A model generated the notes under the pieces. It ran no database searches, was not told the DNA's origin, and saw nothing but the letters and a program-made list of their open reading frames with translations. A stretch of 64,000 nt of DNA from Calliopum simillimum (Eukaryota; Arthropoda; Insecta; Diptera; Lauxaniidae): the NCBI GenBank assembly GCA_951812925.1, contig OX638369.1, positions 52,757,061-52,821,060 of the forward strand, in the 5' to 3' direction. This document shows, one piece after another, positions 43,060 through 53,485 of this stretch. The translations under genes and the position numbers were made by a program. The stretch's first letter is position 1; each line of letters begins with the position of its first letter.

Positions 43060-44377
43060 CAGTGATGTCGTTTCAAAAAAAGTCTCGGTACTCATTTTTA
43101 GATTTTTGGGGAGTATTTTGGGCTAATGGGGAGTACTATGCTAACATGTTCGTTTTTTAGCCGTCTGACAGAATCAAATGATTTTTTATGACGGTACCAA
43201 TTACATGTTTATTGTAAAAGTTTTTAACTGACAATGTTCCTTATTATTGTAATTCTAAACTCATATGTATGTATAGTTCCTTGTCTTATGTTATTGACTC
43301 AATACTTAAGAATAAGAATCAAAAAGATGATGAGGGTAGTCCTTAAAACTACTAAATGCCTCAAAAACTTCTCAATAATTGTCAAAACCAATATGAATAC
43401 TGACAGCTTTACAAAATTTTCGAGGCATTTACACATTTTAAGGAATACACTCTGTATAACACATACATTAAACTTATGTATTACAACTTATTTAATATAA
43501 TGAAATCGCTTTTGATAGTTTGCTAAAAGTTCTTGAGTTGGAACCCAATTTGCACAACTATTGCCATCCAGCACTTCTTTTGCCATAAGTATAGCACTGA
43601 CCGCTTCGGTCACTTTTGTTTTCACGCATTGCAAGTTTTTGCATATGTCTATATCGGATGCTACCTTTTTTATTAACGCCATTAGGTCGGTTATCAACTA
43701 AAATGGCAAGTTGTGCTGAATTTAAAACATAATTGTTTGGAGCTCACAAGTTTTGACTGCATTATTTTTGGTACAAAAAATTTCGGCAGCTTTAGAGATG
43801 TCTGGTTGATTTTTCAACAGCATCACAACCTTGGAATGAAATTTTAACTTTCATGTCTTGTCAATTGCCTAACGTTGGTTGAAATCGAAACTTGGCAATA
43901 TTTTCAACACGACTTTGCTTCATTCTTTGGACCCATTCTTGAATCGAGCCAACTAAAACTTTCCAACCAAACAGTTCGAAATTTTTGTGCTCTTTTGTTG
44001 CTGGATACTTCAGCATGTCTGATATCGTTAACCTCCTCGTTTTTGGTGATTTGCTAGCGTCAGTGGAGTTTGCAGCTACTTTTTTTGCTTTAACTATAAA
44101 CCTGTTATAAATATATAGAATTCGTAAATTTCATTGCAGAAATATTCAAACTTTTTCACTTACTTATCCATATTTTCTTAAATTCACTTGTTTCCAACGC
44201 TTCCAAATTAAATTGTCTGTAGTGTGCAATAAGCAAAATTGAAAATTTTAGTTTGCAAAAATTGCAATGAAGTACATAGTATTGAAAAGGAGTACAAATA
44301 TGGTTCAGGGGAGTATAGGAGTACGCTTGCTCAAATAGGAGTAAAATACTCCTATAGGAGTACAAACGACATCACTG
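43060..44377 (-). mobile_element. hAT transposon, decayed, with perfect 8-bp duplication
   Basis: Terminal inverted repeats CAGTGATGTCGTTT (14 bp) lie at both ends, flanked by TCTGTTGC (43052-43059 and 44378-44385). Subterminal GGAGTA motifs occur several times near both ends. On the minus strand, about 43700-44000, broken frames give a BED-like zinc-finger remnant (FRTVWLESFSWLDSRMG, then KYCQVSIS and a His-containing tail). A further 69-residue frame lies at 43488-43697. Most of the transposase, including the catalytic core, is absent. The element is non-autonomous. Confidence 0.82.
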
Positions 44378-44919
44378 TCTGTTGCCAAGCAAAACTGATA
44401 AGTGCTGGTACTATCTCTAGCAACATGATGCGCGGCAAATGTGTAATAGAAAATTATATGCACACAAACATCAATGTACAAAATGAAGGGTTAATAAGAT
44501 TTTTGTCAAATTGTTAAAGAATTTGATGTTAAAGCAAAAACAGTGGTATAAGACGCAAATATTTTTTCAGAGACAGTTCTTCGCATTTTGTTCTTTTATA
44601 ATAGGGGTAGAGTACCAGGTGTGGGCACCTTTTTGTTTTCGACTCATAACTTTTGACCAAATGTATTCTGTGCAGTCATATAAGTATCACTGGAAAGCTG
44701 GTGAACTTAGCTAACTACTGCTGAAGGAAGTAAATTGATTTGGTTAGTTGGAAAAATTATATCAAAAAATAGTGAAATGATCATTTTTGACAAAAAAAAA
44801 AGTTGGTTCGGTTGTGGGCACCCTTAGAAAATCGGCTTATAATAGGAAAATATGAAGTAAAACGCAATCAAATAGAGAGGAAAGCAAAATTAATTTAATT
44901 TGGAAACATTGACTAACAC

Positions 44920-45075
44920 AAATTTTGCTCAACGGCTTCAACAAAATCAGCGTCACTGAAAACGTCTGGATCGAATGGCATCATGCCTGTTGCCCTGAAA
45001 CCAGACTTGATTGTTTCGGCGTCAATGCCAGCTCTAAAAAACACGTATTTCCTTTCAAGATAAATAAAGCACTGA
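44920..45075 (-). pseudogene. pogo/Tigger-like transposase, C-terminal scrap
   Basis: On the minus strand one open piece reads AGIDAETIKSGFRATGMMPF then DPDVFSDADFVEAV and ends at TAG (44923). The pattern IxxGFRATGhxPhxxDhF is the C-terminal end of pogo/Tigger/Jerky-type DDE transposases. The catalytic core upstream is not present before the Helitron-like array begins at about 45590. Two GTGGGCACC segments (about 44622 and 44815) downstream may be part of the same element. Confidence 0.6.
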
Positions 45076-45089
45076 AATTACGATTACAA

Positions 45090-45589
45090 TTTATCTATAC
45101 TCGAGCTTGCTAACACTGAATGGATCATTTAAATCACTCAATATGACACTCATACGTCTAGCGAAATCCCACAACCTCTACTTCAATCATATATTTAGGC
45201 AGACGACCGGCACTAAAAGTAAAAGCTTTTCATTGTATTAAATCAAATCATATGCAGGACTTCTAAATTGTTACGGACAATTTTTTAATTGAAAAGGGCA
45301 ACATATGCAACATTCCAGGTTCAACAAATAGATAATTTCTATTTGAAAACTGGTACTTTTTTATAGGAGTTGCAAAGCTAAGAAAAATGTGGAATTATAG
45401 AATCAGTCCAGCCTTACCTCTGCCAAAGACCTGTGACAATGTCACCTGAAAGACCGGACTTACCGAGCTTAAACATCCACAGTCTGTGATCTTGACCTTT
45501 ATGGAGAAATCGTACATAAAAATGCAATTGCTTATAACTTTTAAAAAATATAAATTTTCGAAAAAAAATAAACGACAATAATCCTGGTC
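45090..45589. other. non-coding stretch
   Basis: No gene is recognised in this interval between the pogo-like scrap and the tandem array. Short frames have no motif. Confidence 0.45.
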
Positions 45590-45715
45590 AAAACTCCTAA
45601 AAAACGACCAATTTAGCAATTGGATATTTTCAATCTTTTTCGACATTTTTTGGACACATTCCGATGTTTTTCAATAGTTTTCAATACTTTTGGAGTTTTT
45701 CCGATACATTGGATG
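45590..45715 (+). repeat. Helitron-like element copy 2, 5' fragment of the 39-bp array
   Basis: The GGATATTTTCAATC-like start is followed by about three diverged units of the same minisatellite as at 23.4 kb, in the opposite orientation (TTTTCGA, TTTTTGGA and CCGATGTTTTTC blocks). It is cut off at GGATG by the BEL/Pao insertion and resumes at 52492. Confidence 0.7.
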
Positions 45716-45970
45716 TGTTTGAGCAGATCAGAATAGCCTTAAAATATAAAAATACTATACTTTAATCATTAATTTAATATTACGTTTTTCCCTTTTTTTT
45801 AATTTCTTTATCTGGTAATACCTTTTCATTTACTACTTTTCAAATCACTCAAAATGTATTTTTTTTCTATTCGGCAACACTTATTATGTTACTCTTTATT
45901 TTTGTAAAATAAAATCAGTATCACGAGAATAACTAAAGCCGGCAGATCTTTTCATTTTTGTCACGCAACA
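45716..45970 (+). repeat. BEL/Pao 5' LTR
   Basis: It is 255 bp, starts TGTTTGAGCAGATCAG and ends TTTGTCACGCAACA. It is identical by eye to 52237-52491. An AATAAA lies at about 45908. Confidence 0.94.
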
Positions 45971-45973
45971 TTT

Positions 45974-45990
45974 TGGCGACCGTGACAGGA
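45974..45990 (+). promoter_or_regulatory. primer-binding site
   Basis: TGGCGACCGTGACAGGA lies three bases after the 5' LTR. It starts with TGG, the complement of a tRNA CCA end, and matches the type I know as tRNA-Arg-primed in insect LTR elements. Confidence 0.8.
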
Positions 45991-46154
45991 CTGCGTATTG
46001 TATACGAATATACAATAGCGGCCTGAAAATTTATATAAAGTGACAAGTTTTATTTGCATAGGCGTTTTTAAATCAACAAATCACATCGTGATACCTAATT
46101 ACAAACATATTTCATAGTCCTTGAAGTTTCCACAAAAAGCGAGCTCGTCTACTC

Positions 46155-46360
46155 CTCATCGATTGGAATCATCAAGGAGCTGAAACGTCGCAAACATCAT
46201 CGTAGTTTGTTGGCCACCACCACCCTTTGTACCTCATCGTATTGGAATCATCAAGAAGCTGAAACGTCGCAAGCATCATCGTAATTTGTTGACCACCAAG
46301 AAGCTGAAAAACCATACGAATCATCGCATTTTGTTGGCCACCCCCACCGTTTGTACCTTT
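46155..46360 (+). repeat. tandem repeats in the BEL/Pao leader
   Basis: A unit of about 75 bp with CATCGxATTGGAATCATCAA, GAGCTGAAACGTCGCAA and TTGTTGGCCACC is present about two and a half times between the primer-binding site and the Gag start. The role is unknown. It could be part of a packaging or translation-control leader. Confidence 0.65.
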
Positions 46361-47010
46361 GGATTAAAATTTGACATATTTTGCTGATCGAAAGGTAAAT
46401 TTTCAGTTTTCCAATATTGTACATATATGCAATATTATACATATATGCAATATTCTACATACATATATTGTCATTACGTACAATCGCATTTGAAACAGTT
46501 AAATTTACATACGGACATTGGGTCTCTTTGTTTCAAGTTGGTTGTACATACACATATCTGCACATCGTTTGCGCCGCTATTCCACCTTCGTTGACCTTCT
46601 TCAAAAAAGACAACTAGGCAGAAACGTCGCAGTCAGCGTTTCATTACAATTTTTTCATTGTTTCGATTCACATCGTTCCTAATTTCGACTGCGCTCTCGT
46701 CGGATAATTCTTTAAATTCGTCTCATAGCATTAAGCAAACAGCGTCAACGCAGTTGCTACAACTTGTACATACATTTGTACGCAAGTGCGTACATATTCA
46801 CCAGCAGCATACTTTTTTTGCAAACGTTGTTTCTTCGGCTGCGTAGCTTGCAGTTGACTTCGTGAGAGCAGCATCGAAATTCAGTTGCATTATTAGTTTT
46901 TCTTTGGTTGTTTCTTCGTATAGGAAAACATTCAAATTTAAGTAAAGACTTCTCATACAGAGCTGTATAACATTACATACTAATTAATAATTTTTTAGAC
47001 AAATTTTAAA

Positions 47011-49566
47011 ATGAATAAAGAAAGTAGTGATGTAGCGGCGTCTTCTGGGACTGATCAATTGCCCATTTTGAAGCAACAGCGAAGTAATATGAAACGTAAC
47101 ATCACTAACTTAAAGGCAAAAATTGAAAAAGCAGAAGATACGACGGACGTGACTATACTTGAATGTCAACTTGAAATCGTCGAATCGTATTTTAAGCAAC
47201 TATCCCACGTTCAGACACAAATTGAAAAACTAAGCGCATCTGATAGTAGTCGTGGTGACATCGAGGAGTTATTTATTACGGCAAAATCCAAAATTGTCAC
47301 TCTGTTAAATGCTAAGCGCAGACCAAGTACGGCTGATCAAAGTTTTTTCAACGCATCCACTGCACCTCCACACCATTCCAATCGGTTACCAAGTTTGAAG
47401 CTGCCTAAATTCAGCGGAAAATATACGGAATATTCACGCTTTATGCACACGTTCAAAACGCTCGTCCATGGCGACCAGTTGATTTCGCCAATCGATAAAT
47501 TTAATTACTTACTTGACTGTCTTACAGGTCAAGCTCTTGCTGTGGTGCAACCATTCCAAGTCAACGAAGCCAACTACGAAAAAGCGCTCGACAGGCTAAA
47601 GGAACGTTTCGACAACAAGGTTTTAATATTCACAGATAACATTACATCTTTGTTTTCACTACAGGCAATGTCAAAAGGTGATTCCACTGCATTGCGATCA
47701 ATAATCGACAACTTCGCTTCTACAAAGGGTGCACTGTTATCAATTGGTAGCGAAAAGGATGTGATGGACGCGCTTTTGATTTATATTATGTTGTCAAAAT
47801 TAGACTCTGAATCAAAAATTGCTTACGATGAACGCCAAGATTTCAAGGAGTTGCCATCATTCGAATCTTGCTATGACTTGTTAAGTCGTCGATGCCAATT
47901 TTTAGAATCCAGAATAAATACAAAAGAAACTGAGTCGTCTATCAATAAATCGAGCCAAAAGGGAAACAAATCCTCGAAATCATTTTTGAATTTAAATAGC
48001 ATATGCGCCTATTGTCAGTCAAAGGAGCATTCTATTGGACGTTGTAATGACTTCTTGTCTCTTACAGTTTCACAAAGATTCGATCATGTGAAAAAACATG
48101 CATTTTGCGTTAATTGCCTAGGCAAAGGCCATCCTGTCTCCAAATGCATTTCAAGATCACGTTGCCGTGTATGCAGCGGCCAACATCATACAACGCTTCA
48201 TAGATACACCACATCAACGCAAGGAAATTTATCGCTGAACACTTTAGAGCAGCCTGGTACGCAGGTGACCTCGACCTCACACTCGCAAGTTAATGCAGCT
48301 TCTTCTTCTAGACTTCCTACATCTTTACTCGCTCGTACCACACATCGTGCCATTCTTCCAACTGCGGTCGTTCTAATTAAAGACGGCTACGGTGTTTTTC
48401 AGCCAGCGCGAGCGCTTTTAGACTCGTGCTCTGAATTAAGTTTCATGACACAAGAAACAGCCAAACGATTACACCTAAAACAACAATACAAGCGCCAAGA
48501 GGTAGCTGGAATCGCTAACCTTTGTACACAAATTAAATTTGAGGTTCAAGCCACTTTGAAATCACGTATTTCGTCATTTGAATGGACATCACGTTTTGCA
48601 GTCATAAAATCGATATCATCATATCAGCCTGGTGAAAATATGGACATAACCAGCTGGAATGTTCCAAACAATATAGATTTCGCTGATCCGTTATTTCACA
48701 AGCCGCAAAAGATTGATTTGCTAATAAGCAGCGATATATTTTTTGATCTGCTGCTAGACGGAAAAATTTCACTAGGCACAAATTTGCCAAGTCTCATCAA
48801 TACAACACTTGGCTGGGTTGTTGCTGGAAAGTTTGATGCAACTTCGTCCGCTCGCTCTATTGCTTGTAACTTAGCTACTCGACTGTCAACAGATGAGCTT
48901 AATGAAGCATTGCAGCAGTTCTGGGAAGTTGAAGAATATGTTCAACCACCTGCACAATATTCCGAAGAGGAATCATTATGTGAGCAACATTTCGTTCAAA
49001 ATACTTCGTTTTCACCTGATGGTCGCGTGCAAGTGCGTTTACCTTTCAAAGATTCTTGTCAACTGCTCGGTGAATCATATCAAGCAGCTCGTAGGCGATT
49101 TTTAGCAATTGAACGGCGATTAGAACGCGAGCCTGTGGTAAAGCAAATGTACATCGAGTTCATGAACGAGTATGCAGCACTTGGACACATGTCACCCATT
49201 AGAGATTTGCAGCTTGAACAACCTCATTACTTCATACCTCACCACTCAGTTTTTCGTCTTCAGAGCGAAACAACGAAACTTCGCGTTGTTTTTGACGCTT
49301 CGGCCAAAACGTCAAATAATTGCTCTCTTAACGATTTACTCATGGTTGGACCGACAATACAGCAGGATCTCATCACCACGTTACTGGCATTTCGCCTAAA
49401 CAAATATGCTTTAACGGCTGATATTTGCAAGATGTATCGCAATTTTGGGTCCATGCCGATGATCGTAAGTTCCAACGCATTATATGGAGATCAAACTCAA
49501 CACAACCATTGCAGGTGTTTGAACTTAATACAATTACATACGGCACATCGGCTGCACCATTCTTAG
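47011..49566 (+). CDS. BEL/Pao Gag, protease and start of reverse transcriptase
   Basis: This 851-residue frame starts at a true ATG (AAAATGAAT). Residues 20-100 are Lys/Glu-rich and probably coiled coil. Residues 125-305 are the BEL/Pao Gag core (DUF1759 type, LPKFSGKYTEYSRF). Cys-His knuckles lie at 332-345, 366-379 and 385-397. The protease (DUF1758 type) has Asp471 in LLDSCSELSF, with Cys where Gly is usual in D[ST]G. RT starts near 735 and reaches motif A, LTADICKMY (Asp803). The authentic frame is lost near 49439; the last roughly 40 codons are out of frame and not homologous. Confidence 0.9.
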   Translation: MNKESSDVAASSGTDQLPILKQQRSNMKRNITNLKAKIEKAEDTTDVTILECQLEIVESYFKQLSHVQTQIEKLSASDSSRGDIEELFITAKSKIVTLLNAKRRPSTADQSFFNASTAPPHHSNRLPSLKLPKFSGKYTEYSRFMHTFKTLVHGDQLISPIDKFNYLLDCLTGQALAVVQPFQVNEANYEKALDRLKERFDNKVLIFTDNITSLFSLQAMSKGDSTALRSIIDNFASTKGALLSIGSEKDVMDALLIYIMLSKLDSESKIAYDERQDFKELPSFESCYDLLSRRCQFLESRINTKETESSINKSSQKGNKSSKSFLNLNSICAYCQSKEHSIGRCNDFLSLTVSQRFDHVKKHAFCVNCLGKGHPVSKCISRSRCRVCSGQHHTTLHRYTTSTQGNLSLNTLEQPGTQVTSTSHSQVNAASSSRLPTSLLARTTHRAILPTAVVLIKDGYGVFQPARALLDSCSELSFMTQETAKRLHLKQQYKRQEVAGIANLCTQIKFEVQATLKSRISSFEWTSRFAVIKSISSYQPGENMDITSWNVPNNIDFADPLFHKPQKIDLLISSDIFFDLLLDGKISLGTNLPSLINTTLGWVVAGKFDATSSARSIACNLATRLSTDELNEALQQFWEVEEYVQPPAQYSEEESLCEQHFVQNTSFSPDGRVQVRLPFKDSCQLLGESYQAARRRFLAIERRLEREPVVKQMYIEFMNEYAALGHMSPIRDLQLEQPHYFIPHHSVFRLQSETTKLRVVFDASAKTSNNCSLNDLLMVGPTIQQDLITTLLAFRLNKYALTADICKMYRNFGSMPMIVSSNALYGDQTQHNHCRCLNLIQLHTAHRLHHS

Positions 49567-52211
49567 CAGTAAGAAGCCTTTTTCATATTGCTGATACCTA
49601 CGCAAATATGCATCCAATTGGAGCTGGAGTTCTTAAAAATGACTTATACGTTGACGACATCCTTACAGGATCAGATACATTACAAGATCTGCAGGCCAAG
49701 AAACTCGATATCATCAACATTTTAGCAAAGGCTAACCTTCAACTTGCGAAATGGCACAGCAACTGCGTTGATATATTGGAGATCTCTGTAGATAGCGTTT
49801 GTATTCAACCTAACGATCATACAACAAAGGCTCTAGGTATGGCGTGGAAGCCACATCAAGATATTTTTTGCTTCCAATATGAAATATGTGCACAGGAAAA
49901 TCTTACAAAACGTTCCATACTGTCAGTAACTGCAAGAATCTTTGATTTGTTAGGCCTTTTAAGTCCAATTGTAATTCGTAATAAAATCCTTCTACAGGAA
50001 TTGTGGATGCATCAGTTAAATTGGGACGATCCACTACCTGCAAATTTCGCCGATATTTGGATAAGCATCCGCAATGATTTACCTAAAATCAACTTAATCG
50101 AAATTCCAAGGTACGTTTTGACTACTCGCTCACATAAATGCGAATTCCACGGCTTTGCAGATGCATCGCAGCGTGCATTTGGCTGCTGCATATACGTTCG
50201 TGCCTTTATTGACGGCTTTTATAAAACTACATTACTCATAGCTAAATCCAAGGTGGCACCCGTAAAAGCGCAATCATTACCGCGCTTGGAATTGTGTGCT
50301 GCGGCTCTGCTTACTCGTACGTGGAAAAAGTTCAAAGACAAACTTAGCGACTATTTTGAAAGTGTATATTTTTGGACGGATTCGAAAATTGTTTTGATAT
50401 GGTTGAAAACACACTCATCGAAATTGAGTACGTTTGTAGCCAACCGCGTGTCCGAAATCCAGGAGCACACCACAGACATTTTATGGCGCCACGTGCCTTC
50501 AGCATCAAATCCTGCTGACATTGTATCCCGTGGTTGCAGCGCAGCAGAACTGCCTAACACTATGTGGTTTAATGGCCCGAAGTTTTTGGAGAATGATACG
50601 AGTACATGGCCTACGACCGAAATAGACATCAGTATCCCTGAAAACGAACGTCGCAAAGGTCTGTCGCTCAAATGCAGCATTAACACTCCGACTTCAATTT
50701 TGGATGAGCTGTTGGAACGTCACTCATCTTATTCATCGATTCTGCGAATTATTGCATATATTCATCGTGTCTTTAATAAAGTTCCAGTAGATACAGGCTT
50801 AGCGGTTTCACACGTTACTCCAGTAACTCATGTGGAGATCGATAGCGCCTTTCATTTCATCGTTGCTGAGGTGCAGAGAATTAAGTTTTCTGGAGAAATT
50901 TGCAACATTCTTAACGGCAAATTGCTACTTCCATCGTTACAAAAACTATCGCCGTTCCTTTCCGACACTGCTGTTTTCAATCGACAGGTACAAATATTAA
51001 GGGTTGGTGGGCGGCTCGCGAAAGCGCCTATACCTATAGAGGCGCGCTTTCCAATTCTTATACCCAATGATCATCCATTTGTTTATTTGCTCATCGACTA
51101 TATGCATCGCCAACACCTTCATGTTGGACCAAAGGTTTTAATTGGACTTCTTCGGCAGAGGATCTGGGTTATTAATGCCAGAACCGTAATTCGAAAAGTA
51201 ATTAGGAAATGCGTGCATTGCTTCAAGTATCGGCCGAAACTTATGACTCAGATCATGGGCAACTTACCCGGTGACCGACTAAAAGCGCAACGTCCTTTTT
51301 TGGTTTGTGGCGTAGATTTTTGCGGACCTTTTACCACCTCATACCGAATCAGAAGCAAGGTACCCTACAAAACTTATGTGGCAATTTTTATTTGCTTTTC
51401 ATCAAAAGCAGTTCACATCGAACTCGTATCCGACTTAAGCACAAATTCGTTCATAAACTGCTTAAAAAGGTTTGTTGGGAGGCGTGGTGTCCCACAACGT
51501 CTATATTGCGACAATGCCACAAATTTTGTTGGTACTCACAACAAACTGAAAGAGTTCTTTCATCGTTTTTTGGATGACCCAGTAATCGCTGAAGTCCTTC
51601 ATTACTGCACTTTAACCGGCTTTGAATTTAATTTCATCCCACCACGCTCGCCCCACTTTGGCGGCCTTTGGGAAGCGGCAGTCAAATCTGCTAAGACCAT
51701 AATTCTGAAAAATGTATCACAAGCTCACTTAACCTATGAAGAGCTTCTCACTCTGGTTGTCGAAGTAGAAGCAATTTTAAATTCGCGCCCATTGGTCGCG
51801 AATTCTGATGATCCTAATGATGGCGAAGCATTGACGCCATCACATCTGCTAATCGGTGCGCAGCTGCTTTGCATTCCAGAGCCTACACTGGACTGCACTT
51901 CTATGTCATACACAAAAAGGTGCCAAAGGCTGACTTTTTTAAAACAGCAATTTTGGAGACAATGGCTGCGCGACTACGTCCTTGAATTACAACACAAGGC
52001 AAAATGGCGTACTGGTGAGTCAAACATTCAACCAGGGCAGTTGGTGATAGTACATGAAGATAATTTGCCTTCACAACAGTGGCTTCTCGCTCGTGTCACA
52101 AATACGATTCCTGGATCTGACGGAAGAGTCCGGGTTGCTGATGTGAGAACAGCGAAGGGCAACTTGCGGCGAGCTATTCATAAACTTGCACCTTTACCAA
52201 TCTCCTGTTGA
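49428..52211 (+). CDS. BEL/Pao Pol remainder: reverse transcriptase, RNase H, integrase
   Basis: This frame continues RT from the break and has no start codon of its own; the apparent first codon at 49425 is TTG. RT motif YVDD lies 75-78 residues in. RNase H begins FADAS (about 244-248) and includes ELCAA and WTDSK. The integrase zinc region is HLHVG...CVHCFK, and the core has GVDFCGPF, then LYCDNATNFVG and PPRSPHFGGLWEAAVK, supplying the D, D and E residues. It ends 25 bp before the 3' LTR. Compared with the usual single BEL/Pao frame, one base appears to be missing around 49438-49443. This is either a disabling mutation or a sequence error. I see no slippery heptamer for programmed frameshifting. 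Confidence 0.9.
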   Translation, partial: QDVSQFWVHADDRKFQRIIWRSNSTQPLQVFELNTITYGTSAAPFLAVRSLFHIADTYANMHPIGAGVLKNDLYVDDILTGSDTLQDLQAKKLDIINILAKANLQLAKWHSNCVDILEISVDSVCIQPNDHTTKALGMAWKPHQDIFCFQYEICAQENLTKRSILSVTARIFDLLGLLSPIVIRNKILLQELWMHQLNWDDPLPANFADIWISIRNDLPKINLIEIPRYVLTTRSHKCEFHGFADASQRAFGCCIYVRAFIDGFYKTTLLIAKSKVAPVKAQSLPRLELCAAALLTRTWKKFKDKLSDYFESVYFWTDSKIVLIWLKTHSSKLSTFVANRVSEIQEHTTDILWRHVPSASNPADIVSRGCSAAELPNTMWFNGPKFLENDTSTWPTTEIDISIPENERRKGLSLKCSINTPTSILDELLERHSSYSSILRIIAYIHRVFNKVPVDTGLAVSHVTPVTHVEIDSAFHFIVAEVQRIKFSGEICNILNGKLLLPSLQKLSPFLSDTAVFNRQVQILRVGGRLAKAPIPIEARFPILIPNDHPFVYLLIDYMHRQHLHVGPKVLIGLLRQRIWVINARTVIRKVIRKCVHCFKYRPKLMTQIMGNLPGDRLKAQRPFLVCGVDFCGPFTTSYRIRSKVPYKTYVAIFICFSSKAVHIELVSDLSTNSFINCLKRFVGRRGVPQRLYCDNATNFVGTHNKLKEFFHRFLDDPVIAEVLHYCTLTGFEFNFIPPRSPHFGGLWEAAVKSAKTIILKNVSQAHLTYEELLTLVVEVEAILNSRPLVANSDDPNDGEALTPSHLLIGAQLLCIPEPTLDCTSMSYTKRCQRLTFLKQQFWRQWLRDYVLELQHKAKWRTGESNIQPGQLVIVHEDNLPSQQWLLARVTNTIPGSDGRVRVADVRTAKGNLRRAIHKLAPLPISC

Positions 52212-52236
52212 AAGGACTCTTTCAACGGGGGCAGGA

Positions 52237-52491
52237 TGTTTGAGCAGATCAGAATAGCCTTAAAATATAAAAATACTATACTTTAATCATTAATTTAATA
52301 TTACGTTTTTCCCTTTTTTTTAATTTCTTTATCTGGTAATACCTTTTCATTTACTACTTTTCAAATCACTCAAAATGTATTTTTTTTCTATTCGGCAACA
52401 CTTATTATGTTACTCTTTATTTTTGTAAAATAAAATCAGTATCACGAGAATAACTAAAGCCGGCAGATCTTTTCATTTTTGTCACGCAACA
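52237..52491 (+). repeat. BEL/Pao 3' LTR
   Basis: It is identical by eye to 45716-45970, preceded by the purine tract at about 52225-52236 and followed by the GGATG duplication. Confidence 0.94.
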
Positions 52492-53485
52492 GGATGTTTT
52501 TCGGTATATTTGGACTTTTACCGATTTCTTTGATGTTATCCAATTTTTTTTTTTGGGCTTATACCGATATTAATGGTGTTTTTCTTAATTTTTGTACTTT
52601 TACCGATATCTTAGATGTTTTTCAGTATTTTTCGATACTTTTGAACTTTTTCCGACATTTTGGATGTTTTTCGATGCATTTGGGCTTTGAATGATTTCTT
52701 TGATGAATTTCAATTTTTTTTTTTTGAAACTTTTGGAGTTTTTTTTCGATAAATTGGATGTTTTTCGATGTACTTGGACTTTTACAGATTTCTTCAACAG
52801 TTTCCAATACTTTTGGACTCTTACAGATATATTGTTTTTTTGACTTTTTTGGATCTTTACCGATACTTTAGATGCTTTTTAATATTTTTCGATAGGAACT
52901 TATGGACTTTTACCAATATTTCGGATTTTTTAATATTTTTGGACTTTTACTTATATTTTAGATGTTTTTCATTACTTTTTGTTTTTTACCGATATTTTAG
53001 ATTTTTTTCGATACATTTGGACTTTTACCCACTTCTCCGATATATTTCGATACTTTTCGAAACTTTTGGACTTTTTTCGATGAATTGGATGCTATTGATA
53101 TATTTAAACTTTTACCGATGTATTTCGATACCTTTGGACCTTTACCGATATTTTGCATCTTTTTCGATATTTTTGGATCTTTATCGATATTTTAGATGTC
53201 TTTCAGTATTTTTCGATTGGTATTTTTGAACTTTTACAGATATTTTGTATAGTTTTTCGATACACTTGGGCTTTTAACAATTTCTTCGGTATATTTAAAT
53301 ATTTTTCGATACATTTGGACTTTTACCGATATGTTAGATGTGATAGTTTTATGAAAATAAATAAAATAAATATATTGGAACATATATTTGAGGCATCCTA
53401 TTTAAAAAACAATTTTCGCTACAAGATATTTTAGTGCTTCCTTGCTTTTTATCAAAACCCGAGAAATGCCGGGTAAAACAGCTAG
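52492..53485 (+). mobile_element. Helitron-like non-autonomous element, copy 2, main part
   Basis: This is the continuation of 45590-45715 beyond the BEL/Pao insertion. The 39-bp array (TTTTCGATACxTTTGGACTT, TTACCGATxTTTTAGATG units) runs to about 53345. About 100 bp of unique text follows, then the 3' end: ACCCG (53457-53461), an 8-base loop, CGGGT (53470-53474), AAAACAG and CTAG (53482-53485), followed by host T. It is oriented opposite to copy 1. Open frames of 13-residue repeats are by-products. Confidence 0.68.

Larger units (their letters stand above)
45716..52491 (+). mobile_element. BEL/Pao LTR retrotransposon, full length, one frame break
   Basis: The element is 6776 bp long with two 255-bp LTRs that I read as identical (TGTTTGAG...CGCAACA) and a 5-bp duplication GGATG (45711-45715 and 52492-52496). 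A primer-binding site follows the 5' LTR and a purine-rich CGGGGGCAGGA precedes the 3' LTR. The coding region has the BEL/Pao order Gag, protease, RT, RNase H, integrase, with no envelope. Identical LTRs point to a young insertion, yet the polyprotein frame is broken once in the reverse transcriptase. It lies inside the tandem array of a Helitron-like element. Confidence 0.95.

Noticed and set aside
49425..49427. TTG as a start for a separate BEL/Pao Pol protein
   Set aside because: It lies inside reverse transcriptase. The downstream frame continues the same domain, so the cause is a frame break, not a second gene.
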